From assembly GCA_002409995.1 (NCBI GenBank), contig DHOR01000028.1, forward strand, positions 86,513 through 150,512: DNA of 64,000 nucleotides. Direction: 5' to 3'. Under the pieces are notes generated by a model. It was given only the letters and a program-made list of their open reading frames with translations, was not told the origin of the DNA and made no database searches. Source of the stretch: Hungatella sp. UBA5385. GTDB taxonomy: Bacteria > Bacillota > Clostridia > Lachnospirales > Lachnospiraceae. The number at the start of each line of letters is the position of its first letter. The first letter of the stretch is position 1. A program made the position numbers and the translations under genes. Positions 1 through 8,356 of this stretch are shown here, one piece after another.

Positions 1-1128
1 CATATTAACGAATCTCTGGATGATGATGTGTTATATACAAAAGCAAATGCACTTGCTAAAAAACTGGACCCTTCCAGACCGACTACCGGTGTGCGCTACA
101 TATCAAACAGTAATCTTATAGAAGATGTATATTCACTCAATGATTTTACTTATTCAGACTGTAATCCTGATGGAACAAAGCTGTTTAGGGGGCAGAGAGA
201 AGCTACCGGGCTTTCTGAGCCGGTTCCATTCCTTATTACAGAATTTTCCGGCACAGCTTTTCCAACAAAGAGCTGGGACAGTGCATATAAGAGAACCGTT
301 CATGCCAGAGCATATGCCAGAGTATTCAGCCAGTCCAATCTGTCAACGGATTTGTTAGGAATTATTGGCTGGTGTGCTTTTGACTATAATACTCATGGAG
401 ATTATGGATCAGGTGATAAAATCTGTTATCATGGAGTGATGGACATGTTCCGTATACCTAAATATGCAGCGTATGTGCTCCGCAGTCAGAAAAATCCTGA
501 AGATGAGATTATCATGGAACCAACCACTGAATTTTCCAGAGGGGATAATAAGGGAAACTGTCTGGTGTCTCCATTTATGGTTCTTACAAATTGCGATTAC
601 ATAGAAGTAGAAATGTATGGGAAATCCCCCATCCGTTATTATCCGGATAACCGATATATGGGCTTAGAGCATCCGCCTATTGAGATTGAACAGGAGATTG
701 GGGTATGGCAAGATCTCTGGAAGGATGGGAAAATTACTGGGTATTATAAGGGGAAACCGGTGATTGAAAAAAGATTCCTCAGAGATTCCTGTCTGACAGA
801 TATGGAGGTTAAGGCAGATGGAAACCAGCTGTTTGGTGATTATGTGGATTCTGTGAGAATTGTGTGCCGTATGGTGGATGAAGCTGGGACTACTTTGGTA
901 TATTATCCAGGCATTGTACAGGTTGAGACACAGGGAAATATAGAGGTAATCGGGCCTGATGTCATATCAACTTCAGGGGGATACGCTGCTTTCTGGATTA
1001 AAACCCGACCGGAAGCTTATTCGGGAGATGATGAGACTTGTTCTGTGGTGATTCGTTTGTTAAATACGGAAGTTGAGGAAAAAAGCATCTCCATTGAACT
1101 GAAGAAGTCTGGGGAGAATGTAGGCTGA
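1..1128 (+). CDS. Glycoside hydrolase family 2 enzyme (beta-galactosidase-like), 3' part
   Basis: The reading frame is open through the left edge, so the N-terminal sugar-binding and first immunoglobulin-like domains lie outside the window. The first visible residues, HINESLDDD, match the GH2 active-site signature in which the Glu after Asn is the acid/base (codon 10-12). ITEFSG supplies the expected nucleophile Glu (codon 241-243). After the TIM barrel come beta-rich C-terminal domains (about residues 180-375) like those of large clostridial GH2 beta-galactosidases. The substrate could be a beta-galactoside, beta-glucuronide or beta-mannoside and cannot be decided here. A candidate start at 28 (GTG) is not the real start because the catalytic Asn-Glu lies upstream of it. 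A terminator follows directly. Confidence 0.88.
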   Translation, partial: HINESLDDDVLYTKANALAKKLDPSRPTTGVRYISNSNLIEDVYSLNDFTYSDCNPDGTKLFRGQREATGLSEPVPFLITEFSGTAFPTKSWDSAYKRTVHARAYARVFSQSNLSTDLLGIIGWCAFDYNTHGDYGSGDKICYHGVMDMFRIPKYAAYVLRSQKNPEDEIIMEPTTEFSRGDNKGNCLVSPFMVLTNCDYIEVEMYGKSPIRYYPDNRYMGLEHPPIEIEQEIGVWQDLWKDGKITGYYKGKPVIEKRFLRDSCLTDMEVKADGNQLFGDYVDSVRIVCRMVDEAGTTLVYYPGIVQVETQGNIEVIGPDVISTSGGYAAFWIKTRPEAYSGDDETCSVVIRLLNTEVEEKSISIELKKSGENVG

Positions 1129-1143
1129 TATTTATAGGAAAAA

Positions 1144-1176
1144 CGGGAGATTGCAAAAATTGCACTCCTGTTTTTT
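1144..1176 (+). terminator. Rho-independent terminator of the GH2 gene
   Basis: An imperfect hairpin pairs CGGGAG with CTCCTG and TGCAA with TTGCA around a small loop, followed by six T. It lies 15 bases after the GH2 stop codon. Confidence 0.8.
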
Positions 1177-1306
1177 GTTCTGTAATGATTGGCAAGTAAG
1201 ATAGCTTGTTACAGTTTTTCTAAAGACTTGACCACAATTTTACCTGAAAACAGGTATGAACTAATGATACTGCTAATATATTATTAAAAATGCCTAAGGA
1301 CCTGCT

Positions 1307-2980
1307 TTGGAAAAGATTATTGATGAAAGATATTTTGACTTAATTATTGATAATACGCTGGTGAAAAAATATGATACAGGTGATAACATCACCCCCCTCA
1401 ATGATACTCATGCTATTATGCATGTACTGAGTGAGAATACAGAGCCCTGTGAGCTGGGCAATTACAGGTATCACAGATTCCCTGCGATCTATACTCTGAT
1501 GTCCCAGACCAGTCTGGAGGCTTCGGGTATTATCAGCGTACAGAACAATCCCTATCTTGCACTTTATGGAAATGGGATTTTGGTAGGGGTTGTGGATACA
1601 GGTATTGACTATCAGCACCCTGCATTTCTCTATCGGGATGGGATCTCACGGATTCTCAGCATATGGGATCAGACAATACAGACTGGACCTGTGCCTTCCG
1701 GCTTCAAATATGGGACAGAATACAGCCGGGATTTAATTAATCTTGCAATCAAAAACAGCAATCCTCTGTCTATTGTTCCCAGCGTTGACGACAATGGACA
1801 CGGTACAGCAATTGCAAGCATTATGGCAGGGAGCAGAAATGATGCAGAATTATTCCGGGGTGTTGCACCTGAATCTGAGCTGGTGGTTGTAAAACTGAAG
1901 GAGGCAAAGCAGAACATTCGCCAGGTATCCTTTGTGCCTGAAGATGCAGAATGTTATCAGGAGACGGATATTATGCTTGCCATCAGATATTTGGTGGAAA
2001 TGTCCATCAGCTTAAGACGCCCCATTGCCATCTGCCTTGCTCTTGGAACCAGTCAGGGCAGCCATAATGGTTATGGAACTCTCAGCGAATACATAGACAG
2101 TCTTGTACTAATTCCTGGAATCGATATTTCGGTTGCAGCGGGAAATGAAGGAAATAGCAGAAGGCATTATTATAGCCTTGTGGAAACGGCACCATTTACC
2201 AGGTTTTTTGAGATGAGGGTCAGTGAGCAGGACCGCCTGTTTGCCATGGAGATATGGGCAAAGATTCCTGCCCGGCTAGCCATTGAAATCACTTCTCCTA
2301 CAGGAGAGTCCACTAATTTTATCTACCCTCAGATTCAAAGCTGTCTCGATTTTAACTTTATTTTTGAAATCAGCAGAATCTGGGTCAATAACATCAGTTT
2401 TGAGGAAGAGACAGGGGATCAGCTGATTCTGCTGAGATTTGAAAATGCCCAGGAAGGAGTCTGGCGTATTCAGATTACTAATATAGAAGAAGAAGGATTT
2501 ACGTTTAACGCCTGGCTGCCTGCAGGGAATCTGTTGTCAAGTGAGACTTATTTTCTTGAGCCATCTCCTGATACCACGATTACAGCACCTGGAAATGTGC
2601 CAAATCCATTGACAGTGACTGCCTATGACCCTGCCAGTGACAGCATTGTCATTGAATCAGGAAGAGGATATACAGTGAACAATCAGGTAAAGCCTGATAT
2701 AGCTGCTCCCGGCTTTGAACTCACCTGTGCTTATCCCAATGACCGCTATGGCAGCCTTACAGGAACAGGGGCAGCTGCAGCCCATGCAGCAGGCACTATG
2801 GCTATGCTTCTGGAATGGGCAGTTGTAAAAGGGAATTATACCTCTATTACTGGAAATGATATTAACAAGCTGATCATACGCGGGGCAAACAGGCAACAGC
2901 CAGTGTATACCTATCCTAATAATATATGGGGGTATGGAAAGCTGGATATTTACAATGTGTTCAGAAAGTTAAGCTTATAA
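1307..2980 (+). CDS. S8 subtilisin-like protein of the clostridial Csp type, catalytic Ser replaced by Gly
   Basis: A 557-residue subtilase-fold protein. Asp97 (VVDTGID), His165 (NGHGTA) and the oxyanion Asn280 (AAGNEG) are all present. The serine motif GTSxAAP reads GTGAAAAHAAG, with Gly at residue 488 in place of the nucleophile. A beta-rich insert of about 170 residues between the Asn and Ser motifs is typical of the CspA/B/C group, which acts on spore-cortex lysins or in germinant signalling. There is no clear signal peptide. The start is TTG at 1307, with AAGGA at 1296-1300. No other csp gene or SleC is nearby, so a sporulation role is only inferred. A TSS-like promoter was not identified. 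It may be a pseudoprotease, as C. difficile CspC is. Confidence 0.85.
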   Translation: MEKIIDERYFDLIIDNTLVKKYDTGDNITPLNDTHAIMHVLSENTEPCELGNYRYHRFPAIYTLMSQTSLEASGIISVQNNPYLALYGNGILVGVVDTGIDYQHPAFLYRDGISRILSIWDQTIQTGPVPSGFKYGTEYSRDLINLAIKNSNPLSIVPSVDDNGHGTAIASIMAGSRNDAELFRGVAPESELVVVKLKEAKQNIRQVSFVPEDAECYQETDIMLAIRYLVEMSISLRRPIAICLALGTSQGSHNGYGTLSEYIDSLVLIPGIDISVAAGNEGNSRRHYYSLVETAPFTRFFEMRVSEQDRLFAMEIWAKIPARLAIEITSPTGESTNFIYPQIQSCLDFNFIFEISRIWVNNISFEEETGDQLILLRFENAQEGVWRIQITNIEEEGFTFNAWLPAGNLLSSETYFLEPSPDTTITAPGNVPNPLTVTAYDPASDSIVIESGRGYTVNNQVKPDIAAPGFELTCAYPNDRYGSLTGTGAAAAHAAGTMAMLLEWAVVKGNYTSITGNDINKLIIRGANRQQPVYTYPNNIWGYGKLDIYNVFRKLSL

Positions 2981-3131
2981 GAAGTTATGGGCCGGCAGGT
3001 CCCGGAATTCCACAGTTTAATGTTTGGGGACTCCGGGCAGCCGGCTTATGGATATTTACTGGATATTCACCAGAGAAATGAACCGGTGAAATATTCGGTG
3101 AAATTCTTTCGGCTGGATTTTAACGGTTTAC

Positions 3132-3160
3132 TGGACAAGACTGTGAAAATGATTTATAAT
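3132..3160 (+). promoter_or_regulatory. Sigma-A-type promoter of the thioesterase-cvfB-methyltransferase genes
   Basis: TGGACA (3132-3137), a 17-base spacer and a perfect TATAAT (3155-3160). It ends 35 bases before the thioesterase ATG, which has GAGGTG as ribosome binding site. The 215-base gap upstream (2981-3195) holds no convincing gene. Confidence 0.7.
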
Positions 3161-3195
3161 GTTACTAATTTTGTAAGGGTATTTAGAGGTGAAAA

Positions 3196-3918
3196 ATGTA
3201 CGCATTTGAAAGCAGGGTAAGATACAGTGAGACAGATGAGAATGGAAGGCTGTCAGTGACAGGTATAATGAATTACCTGCAGGATTGTTCTACATTCCAG
3301 TCTGAGGATATCGGCCTTGGAATTTCCTATTTAAAAGAACAGCATCGGGCATGGTGGCTGTCCTCCTGGCAGATTGTGATAGACAGATATCCTGCCCTTG
3401 GAGAAGAGATAGTAATCAGCACCTGGCCCTATGATTTTAAAGGTTTTTATGGTTACCGTAATTTTACTATCTGCGATAAGCAGGGGAATTATCTGGTTCG
3501 TGCCAATTCTGTATGGTTTTTCTTTGACACGGAAAAGGGACGTCCTGTAAAGATTAAACCTGAGGATATCCGTGGCTATGGGGCAACACAGCAGCCTCTC
3601 AATATGGAGTATGCATCACGTAAGATTGCTATACCGGAAGAATATGAAGAGGCAGAACCTATTATAATAGGAAAGCATCATATTGATACCAATCACCATG
3701 TGAATAACGCCCAGTATGTAGAGATTGCCAGAGAAGTGCTTCCTGATGGCATTAAGGTGGGAGAGATCAGGGTGGAGTATAAGAAAGCGGCTGTTCTGGC
3801 AGATGTGGTTTATCCCCGCATCAGCCGTACAGAGGAAGGGTATACAGTATCCCTGTGTGATAGAGAGGGAGCTGTTCATGCAGTCATATGGCTGTGTGAA
3901 ATAACAGAGAGGAAATAA
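3196..3918 (+). CDS. Acyl-ACP thioesterase
   Basis: A 240-residue protein of the bacterial acyl-ACP thioesterase family (PF01643), made of two tandem hot-dog folds. It should hydrolyse acyl-ACP to free fatty acid in the cytoplasm and so tune fatty-acid chain supply. The N-terminal hot-dog starts with RYSETDENGRLSVTGIMNYLQD. The second contains DTNHHVNNAQYV, the N-x-H-V-N-N signature of this family. Full length. The start at 3196 has GAGGTG three bases upstream. The next gene begins one base after the stop codon, so the two are very probably cotranscribed. Chain-length preference cannot be read from sequence. Confidence 0.9.
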   Translation: MYAFESRVRYSETDENGRLSVTGIMNYLQDCSTFQSEDIGLGISYLKEQHRAWWLSSWQIVIDRYPALGEEIVISTWPYDFKGFYGYRNFTICDKQGNYLVRANSVWFFFDTEKGRPVKIKPEDIRGYGATQQPLNMEYASRKIAIPEEYEEAEPIIIGKHHIDTNHHVNNAQYVEIAREVLPDGIKVGEIRVEYKKAAVLADVVYPRISRTEEGYTVSLCDREGAVHAVIWLCEITERK

Positions 3919-3919
3919 G

Positions 3920-4774
3920 ATGATAGAATTAGGAAAAACACAGAATCTGGTAGTTCAAAGAGACAAGGAATTTGGTGTTTATTTAGGAGAGAGTGAGAGC
4001 AGTGAGACCTCTGTACTCCTGCCGAAGAAGCAGGTGCCGGAAGGAACTAAGACAGGAGACACATTGACTGTTTTCATTTATAAGGATTCTGAAGACCGTC
4101 TCATAGCAACCACCAATACGCCCAAATTGCAGGTTGGAGAGACTGGTATTCTGACTGTGAAGGAAGTTGGGAAAATCGGTGCATTTCTGGATATGGGATT
4201 GGAAAAGGATTTATTGCTTCCATTTAAAGAGCAGACCCATAAGGTGCGCCAGGGTGAAGAGGTTTTGGCTGCCCTTTATGTGGACAAAAGCAAACGTCTG
4301 GCAGCTACTATGAAGGTCTATTCTCATTTAAGCAGTGAGTCTCCTTATAATAAGGATGATCAGGTGACTGGAACTGTATATGAGATTAATGAGAATCTGG
4401 GAGCATTTGTAGCAGTTGATAATAAGTACTATGGACTGATTCCTAAAAAGGAAGTCTATGGTAATTATCAGGAGGGCGACAGTGTAACTGCCCGTGTCAC
4501 AAAGGTGAGAGAAGACGGTAAGCTGGACTTAAGCCCCAGACAGAAGGCTTATATCCAGATGGACACAGATGCTTCTCTGGTAATGGAGATCATAGAGAAG
4601 CAGTTTGACGGATGTCTTCCTTTTACAGACAAGGCTGATCCTGAACTGATTAAAAAAGAATTTTCCATGAGCAAGAATGCATTTAAGCGGGCTGTAGGAA
4701 ATCTTCTAAAAGCAGGTAAGATCAAAATAACAGATAACAGCATAGAAATAGCAAATAAAAACAGTAAAAAATAA
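3920..4774 (+). CDS. cvfB: S1-domain RNA-binding protein, CvfB/YitL family
   Basis: A 284-residue protein with the CvfB layout: an N-terminal S1-like barrel (about 1-60), two further S1 domains (about 65-135 and 145-210, the latter with LGAFVAVDNKYYGLIPKKE) and a C-terminal winged helix (about 220-280, FSMSKNAFKRAVGNLLKAGKI). CvfB of Staphylococcus aureus binds RNA and affects virulence-gene expression; in gut Clostridia the family is a general, poorly defined RNA-binding factor. It starts one base after the thioesterase stop with an RBS-like AGAGGAAA inside the preceding gene, so translation is probably coupled. Confidence 0.85.
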   Translation: MIELGKTQNLVVQRDKEFGVYLGESESSETSVLLPKKQVPEGTKTGDTLTVFIYKDSEDRLIATTNTPKLQVGETGILTVKEVGKIGAFLDMGLEKDLLLPFKEQTHKVRQGEEVLAALYVDKSKRLAATMKVYSHLSSESPYNKDDQVTGTVYEINENLGAFVAVDNKYYGLIPKKEVYGNYQEGDSVTARVTKVREDGKLDLSPRQKAYIQMDTDASLVMEIIEKQFDGCLPFTDKADPELIKKEFSMSKNAFKRAVGNLLKAGKIKITDNSIEIANKNSKK

Positions 4775-4808
4775 ATCAAAAGTGGAAAGGGATAACAGGA
4801 GGATTATT

Positions 4809-5393
4809 TTGGACTCGATAGACTATTATAATAAGTATGCGGCGAAAGTATTTGAAGAGACAGCGGAACAGGATATGTCAGAGATTATGAAATGGTTTCT
4901 GGCTGAGCTGGAGGAAGGAGATACAATTCTGGATCTGGGCTGCGGATCAGGACGTGACAGTCTGACATTTTATGAGCTGGGATTTGATGTGACAGCAATG
5001 GACGCTTCCGAGGAGATGTGTAAGCTGGCTGAAATTCATACAGGGTTAGATGTGCTTCAGATGACATTTGAAGAGATGAATTTTGATAATGTATTTGATG
5101 GAATCTGGGCATGCGCTTCTCTGCTGCATATACCGAAGAAGGAGTTATCTGATGTACTTACTAAGATTGCAAGAGCATTGGATGACAAGGGAATTCTCTA
5201 TATGTCTTTCAGAAAAGGAGATTATGAAGGATTTCGTGGGGAACGATACTTCTGTGATTATACAGAAGATTCCATTTCTGAGGTGCTTAGGGACAATGGA
5301 CGCTTCGATATTATAAAGCTATGGGAGACGGATGATGTACGATCTGGTCATTCTGACAGGAAATGGTTAAACATTTTAGTGAGAAAACACTAG
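4809..5393 (+). CDS. Class I SAM-dependent methyltransferase, substrate unknown
   Basis: A Rossmann-fold methyltransferase with motif I ILDLGCGSGRDS, the acidic post-I motif VTAMDASEEM and a motif IV region around GIWACASLLHIPK, all typical of small-molecule or protein methyltransferases (Methyltransf_11/25). I place the start at TTG 4809 (194 residues) because a perfect AGGAGG lies at 4797-4802 with a 6-base gap. A GTG at 4782 in the same frame would add nine residues but has no ribosome binding site. It is the third gene of the probable thioesterase-cvfB operon. The context gives no hint of the substrate. Confidence 0.85.
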   Translation: MDSIDYYNKYAAKVFEETAEQDMSEIMKWFLAELEEGDTILDLGCGSGRDSLTFYELGFDVTAMDASEEMCKLAEIHTGLDVLQMTFEEMNFDNVFDGIWACASLLHIPKKELSDVLTKIARALDDKGILYMSFRKGDYEGFRGERYFCDYTEDSISEVLRDNGRFDIIKLWETDDVRSGHSDRKWLNILVRKH

Positions 5394-5410
5394 AATGAAT
5401 TGAAAAGTAA

Positions 5411-5450
5411 CCAAGGCGACGTGGAATATTTCCATGTCGCTTTGGCGTTT
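5411..5450 (+). terminator. Stable hairpin after the methyltransferase gene
   Basis: A 15-bp stem (two G-U pairs), CCAAGGCGACGTGGA against TCCATGTCGCTTTGG with an ATAT loop, begins 18 bases after the stop codon. The T-rich tail (GTTTGT) is weak, so termination may be incomplete. Confidence 0.6.
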
Positions 5451-5525
5451 GTAATCAATTATTGGCACCTGGGGACATGACTTAGAGAATATAAACAGAA
5501 ATACCGGTTACATTTAAAACTTATT

Positions 5526-5710
5526 TTGACGTTTACGCCACCTTTTTATTTGATTATACAAATTAGCCAAATCCTTAAAAAAGATTTTGGTTAATTGCAA
5601 TATGGCAAAACAAGAACTCCTCATGTATGATAATGTCAGAAACGAAGAGGCGGTAACTGTGGGGGTTACCGCTTCCCAAAAATATTTTCATTTCATTAGG
5701 AGGATTAAGG
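5526..5710 (+). promoter_or_regulatory. Structured 5' leader and candidate promoter of the sugar ATPase gene
   Basis: The 317-base gap 5394-5710 has no gene after the terminator hairpin. It holds a weak promoter candidate (TTGACG at 5526-5531, TTTGAT at 5549-5554, spacer 17), a 12-14 bp imperfect inverted repeat at 5561-5596 (TTAGCCAAATC against GATTTTGGTTAA) and a perfect 8-bp hairpin at 5650-5672 (GCGGTAAC/GTTACCGC). RBS AGGAGG ends eight bases before the ATG at 5711. The two stems suggest a folded leader; no known riboswitch class was recognised. Confidence 0.4.
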
Positions 5711-6823
5711 ATGGCTAGTTTATCACTCAAGAACATCACAAAGAAATATCCAAACGGTTTTGAGGCAGTTAAGGATTTCAACCTTGATATCGCAGATAAG
5801 GAATTCGTTATTTTCGTAGGACCATCAGGTTGCGGTAAGTCTACAACACTTCGTATGATCGCAGGACTGGAGGATATTACTTCAGGAGAACTTTACATTG
5901 ACGGAAAATTAATGAACGACGTAGAGCCAAAGGACAGAGATATTGCAATGGTATTCCAGAACTACGCTCTGTACCCACATATGACAGTATATGATAACAT
6001 GGCATTTGGTCTGAAATTAAGAAAAACACCAAAGGATGAGATTGATAAGCTGGTTCATGAAGCAGCCAGAATCCTTGATCTGGAGCATTTGTTAGATCGT
6101 AAACCAAAAGCATTATCCGGTGGACAGAGACAGCGAGTTGCCATGGGACGTGCTATTGTTCGTAACCCTAAAGTATTCCTTATGGATGAGCCTTTATCAA
6201 ACCTGGATGCTAAGCTGAGAGGCCAGATGCGTATCGAGATCTCCAAATTACATCAGAGACTTCAGGCTACAATCATCTATGTAACACATGACCAGACAGA
6301 GGCTATGACACTGGGAACCAGAATCGTAGTTATGAAGGATGGTATTATCATGCAGGTAGATTCCCCACAGAATTTATATGATAAGCCAGACAACAAGTTC
6401 GTAGCTGGATTTATCGGAGCTCCTCAGATGAACTTAATTGAAGCTACTGTTGCAAAGAACGGCGGCGATGTTACTTTAGCATTTGGCGGCAATACAATTG
6501 CTCTTCCAGCAGACAAAGCTAAAAAGTTAGAATCTGCAGGATATGTTGGCAAGGTTGTTACCTTAGGTATCCGTCCAGAAGATTTACATGATGAAGAAAG
6601 ATTCCTTGAGGGCTCACCAAGCAGCGTTATGGAAGCAACAATCAGAGTATATGAGTTATTAGGTGCTGAAGTTTACTTATACTTTGACGTAGAGGATGTA
6701 AGCTTTACAGCAAGAGTTAATCCTCGTACAACAGCAAGAGTTGGCGACACAATTAAGTTAGCTCTTGACTTAACTAAGATCCATGTATTCGATAAAGATA
6801 CAGAATTGGTTATTTTAAACTAA
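5711..6823 (+). CDS. msmX: Sugar ABC transporter ATP-binding protein, UgpC/MsmX type
   Basis: A 370-residue cytoplasmic ATPase of the MalK/UgpC/MsmX family that powers carbohydrate-uptake (CUT1) permeases. Visible motifs are Walker A GPSGCGKST (37-45), Q-loop VFQNYALYPHMTV, signature LSGGQRQRVAMGRA, Walker B VFLMDEPLSNLDA and H-loop THDQTEA, followed by a C-terminal TOBE-type domain. It stands alone with its own leader and a strong terminator. That is typical of the shared multitask ATPase of Firmicutes, which serves several permease pairs encoded elsewhere, such as the pair at 26-28 kb that lacks an ATPase gene (inference). The MsmX name is by function and context; UgpC is an equivalent label. 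Confidence 0.92.
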   Translation: MASLSLKNITKKYPNGFEAVKDFNLDIADKEFVIFVGPSGCGKSTTLRMIAGLEDITSGELYIDGKLMNDVEPKDRDIAMVFQNYALYPHMTVYDNMAFGLKLRKTPKDEIDKLVHEAARILDLEHLLDRKPKALSGGQRQRVAMGRAIVRNPKVFLMDEPLSNLDAKLRGQMRIEISKLHQRLQATIIYVTHDQTEAMTLGTRIVVMKDGIIMQVDSPQNLYDKPDNKFVAGFIGAPQMNLIEATVAKNGGDVTLAFGGNTIALPADKAKKLESAGYVGKVVTLGIRPEDLHDEERFLEGSPSSVMEATIRVYELLGAEVYLYFDVEDVSFTARVNPRTTARVGDTIKLALDLTKIHVFDKDTELVILN

Positions 6824-6840
6824 AATTAATGAAAATTTAA

Positions 6841-6873
6841 GCAAGCAGGTGTGATACCTGCTTGCTTTTTTTT
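6841..6873 (+). terminator. Strong intrinsic terminator of msmX
   Basis: A perfect 10-bp stem GCAAGCAGGT/ACCTGCTTGC with a GTGAT loop, followed by eight T. Confidence 0.95.
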
Positions 6874-6926
6874 CGTTTTTGCATTAATATAGTATAAGGG
6901 TAAATTTACTATAAGGAGAGTGTGCC

Positions 6927-8015
6927 ATGATTTCGAATCAAATACTTCAGACAACAATTGAAGGACTTAAAGGAATTACCAGAATTGACCTGTGCATTTG
7001 TGATACAGAAGGAAAGGTATTGGCTACAACATTTCCTGATGCAGAAGATTACGAGACTTCCATACTGGCATTTGTGGACTCCCCGGCAGACAGCCAGGTA
7101 ATCCAGGGATATCAGTTTTTCAAAGTCTTTGATGAACACCAATTGGAATATATTCTGCTTGCAAAAGGCGGAAGTGATGATGTTTATATGGTTGGCAAGC
7201 TAGCAGCATTCCAGATCCAGAGTCTGTTAGTTGCTTACAAGGAGCGTTTTGATAAGGACAACTTTATTAAGAACCTGCTTCTGGACAACCTTCTTCTGGT
7301 TGACATCTACAACAGAGCCAAGAAGCTTCACATTGAAACCAATGTAAAGCGTGTGGTATTCACCATTGAGACTCAGCACGAGAAGGATGTCAATGCATTA
7401 GAGACTGTACGCAATTTATTTGCAGCCAAGACAAAAGATTTTGTTACAGCGGTAGATGAGAAAAATATTATTCTGGTAAAAGAAGTAAAAGAAGGGGAAA
7501 CTTACGAGGATTTAGAGAAAACAGCCAACACAATCCTCGACATGCTGAACACCGAGGCAATGACTCAGGTTCAGGTATCTTTTGGTACCATCGTAAGCGA
7601 GATCAAAGAAGTTTCCAGATCTTACAAAGAAGCAAAGATGGCTATGGATGTTGGCAAGATCTTCTATAGCAATAAGAATGTAGTAGCATATAACAAGCTT
7701 GGTATTGGACGATTGATTTATCAGTTGCCATTGCCGTTGTGTCGTATGTTTATCAAGGAGATATTTGAGAATAAGTCTCCAGATGATTTTGATGATGAGA
7801 CATTGACAACTATTAATAAGTTTTTCGAGAATAGTTTGAATGTTTCTGAGACATCGAGACAGTTGTATATTCATAGGAATACGCTTGTGTATAGACTGGA
7901 TAAGCTGCAGAAGAGCACTGGGTTAGATTTGAGGGTGTTTGAAGATGCGATTACGTTTAAGATTGCTTTGATGGTGGCTAAATACATGAAATATATGGAG
8001 AACCAGGACTACTAA
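6927..8015 (+). CDS. CdaR/PucR-type transcriptional regulator
   Basis: A 362-residue regulator of the sugar-diacid (CdaR) type. The N-terminal about 120 residues resemble a ligand-sensing region (CDTEGKVLATTFPDAEDYE). A central GGDEF-like CdaR domain (about 135-265) follows, and a C-terminal PucR helix-turn-helix domain around FENSLNVSETSRQLYIHRNTLVYRLDK ends the protein. Members bind DNA and respond to organic acids or sugar acids; the ligand here is unknown. The RBS AAGGAGAG sits 11 bases before ATG 6927. It follows the msmX terminator, so it is transcribed separately, but its position next to a shared sugar ATPase suggests a role in carbohydrate control. The 3' third is rich in TTG and G/T-ending codons compared with the start. 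Confidence 0.85.
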   Translation: MISNQILQTTIEGLKGITRIDLCICDTEGKVLATTFPDAEDYETSILAFVDSPADSQVIQGYQFFKVFDEHQLEYILLAKGGSDDVYMVGKLAAFQIQSLLVAYKERFDKDNFIKNLLLDNLLLVDIYNRAKKLHIETNVKRVVFTIETQHEKDVNALETVRNLFAAKTKDFVTAVDEKNIILVKEVKEGETYEDLEKTANTILDMLNTEAMTQVQVSFGTIVSEIKEVSRSYKEAKMAMDVGKIFYSNKNVVAYNKLGIGRLIYQLPLPLCRMFIKEIFENKSPDDFDDETLTTINKFFENSLNVSETSRQLYIHRNTLVYRLDKLQKSTGLDLRVFEDAITFKIALMVAKYMKYMENQDY

Positions 8016-8031
8016 AAAGAGAGCAGTGTTT

Positions 8032-8141
8032 GAAAAGAGGCAGTAAGAAATTTACGTTGTGCTAGCACATAAGTAAATTTCTTACTGACTCTTTTCATAG
8101 GGCGAAGCCCAAACTATCATAAGCAAAGCTTATGATAGTTT
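8032..8141. repeat. Cluster of three near-perfect palindromes
   Basis: Three hairpins follow each other. (1) Arms of 24 bases at 8032-8055 and 8073-8096 match at 23 of 24 positions, and the loop itself contains the palindrome GTGCTAGCAC. (2) GGGC-GAA-GCCC at 8100-8110. (3) A perfect 14-bp stem at 8111-8124/8128-8141 (AAACTATCATAAGC with an AAA loop). The first may end the cdaR transcript. The arrangement resembles a dispersed intergenic palindrome (REP/MITE-like) rather than a simple terminator. Confidence 0.8.
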
Positions 8142-8189
8142 CACTGCGGATGCCTAAGGCCAATAACTATCTTAACTAGCGTTTTGGAA

Positions 8190-8345
8190 GCTCCTCCCCC
8201 CTCACCGACATGCAGCGCAGCGCAATGGAGGTGATGTCAAGGAGCCCGCATCCCCATCCCCCTCTACATAACGAATTATAAAACGTAGCCCACTTATTCC
8301 CCCCTACCATCCCCATAAACCCACCCCCAAAAACACAAATTTTTT
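8190..8345. other. C-rich, G-poor tract with a template-strand G-quadruplex motif before ftsE
   Basis: The gap 8016-8356 has no gene; its right half is strongly C-skewed. In 8281-8340 I count 27 C and 2 G. C-runs lie at 8196-8201, 8245-8247, 8252-8255, 8258-8262, 8299-8304, 8311-8314, 8320-8322 and 8324-8328. Read on the minus strand, the last four give G5-T-G3-TTTAT-G4-ATGGTA-G6, which satisfies the canonical G-quadruplex pattern and ends 28 bases before the ftsE ATG. Outer bases GCTCCT (8190-8195) and AGGAGC (8240-8245) can also pair. Confidence 0.7.
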
Positions 8346-8356
8346 CGAGGATAAAA

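Noticed and set aside
2987..3220. 77-residue open frame between the subtilase and thioesterase genes
   Set aside because: No ribosome binding site, it runs over the thioesterase promoter and into that gene's start, and the product matches nothing recognisable.
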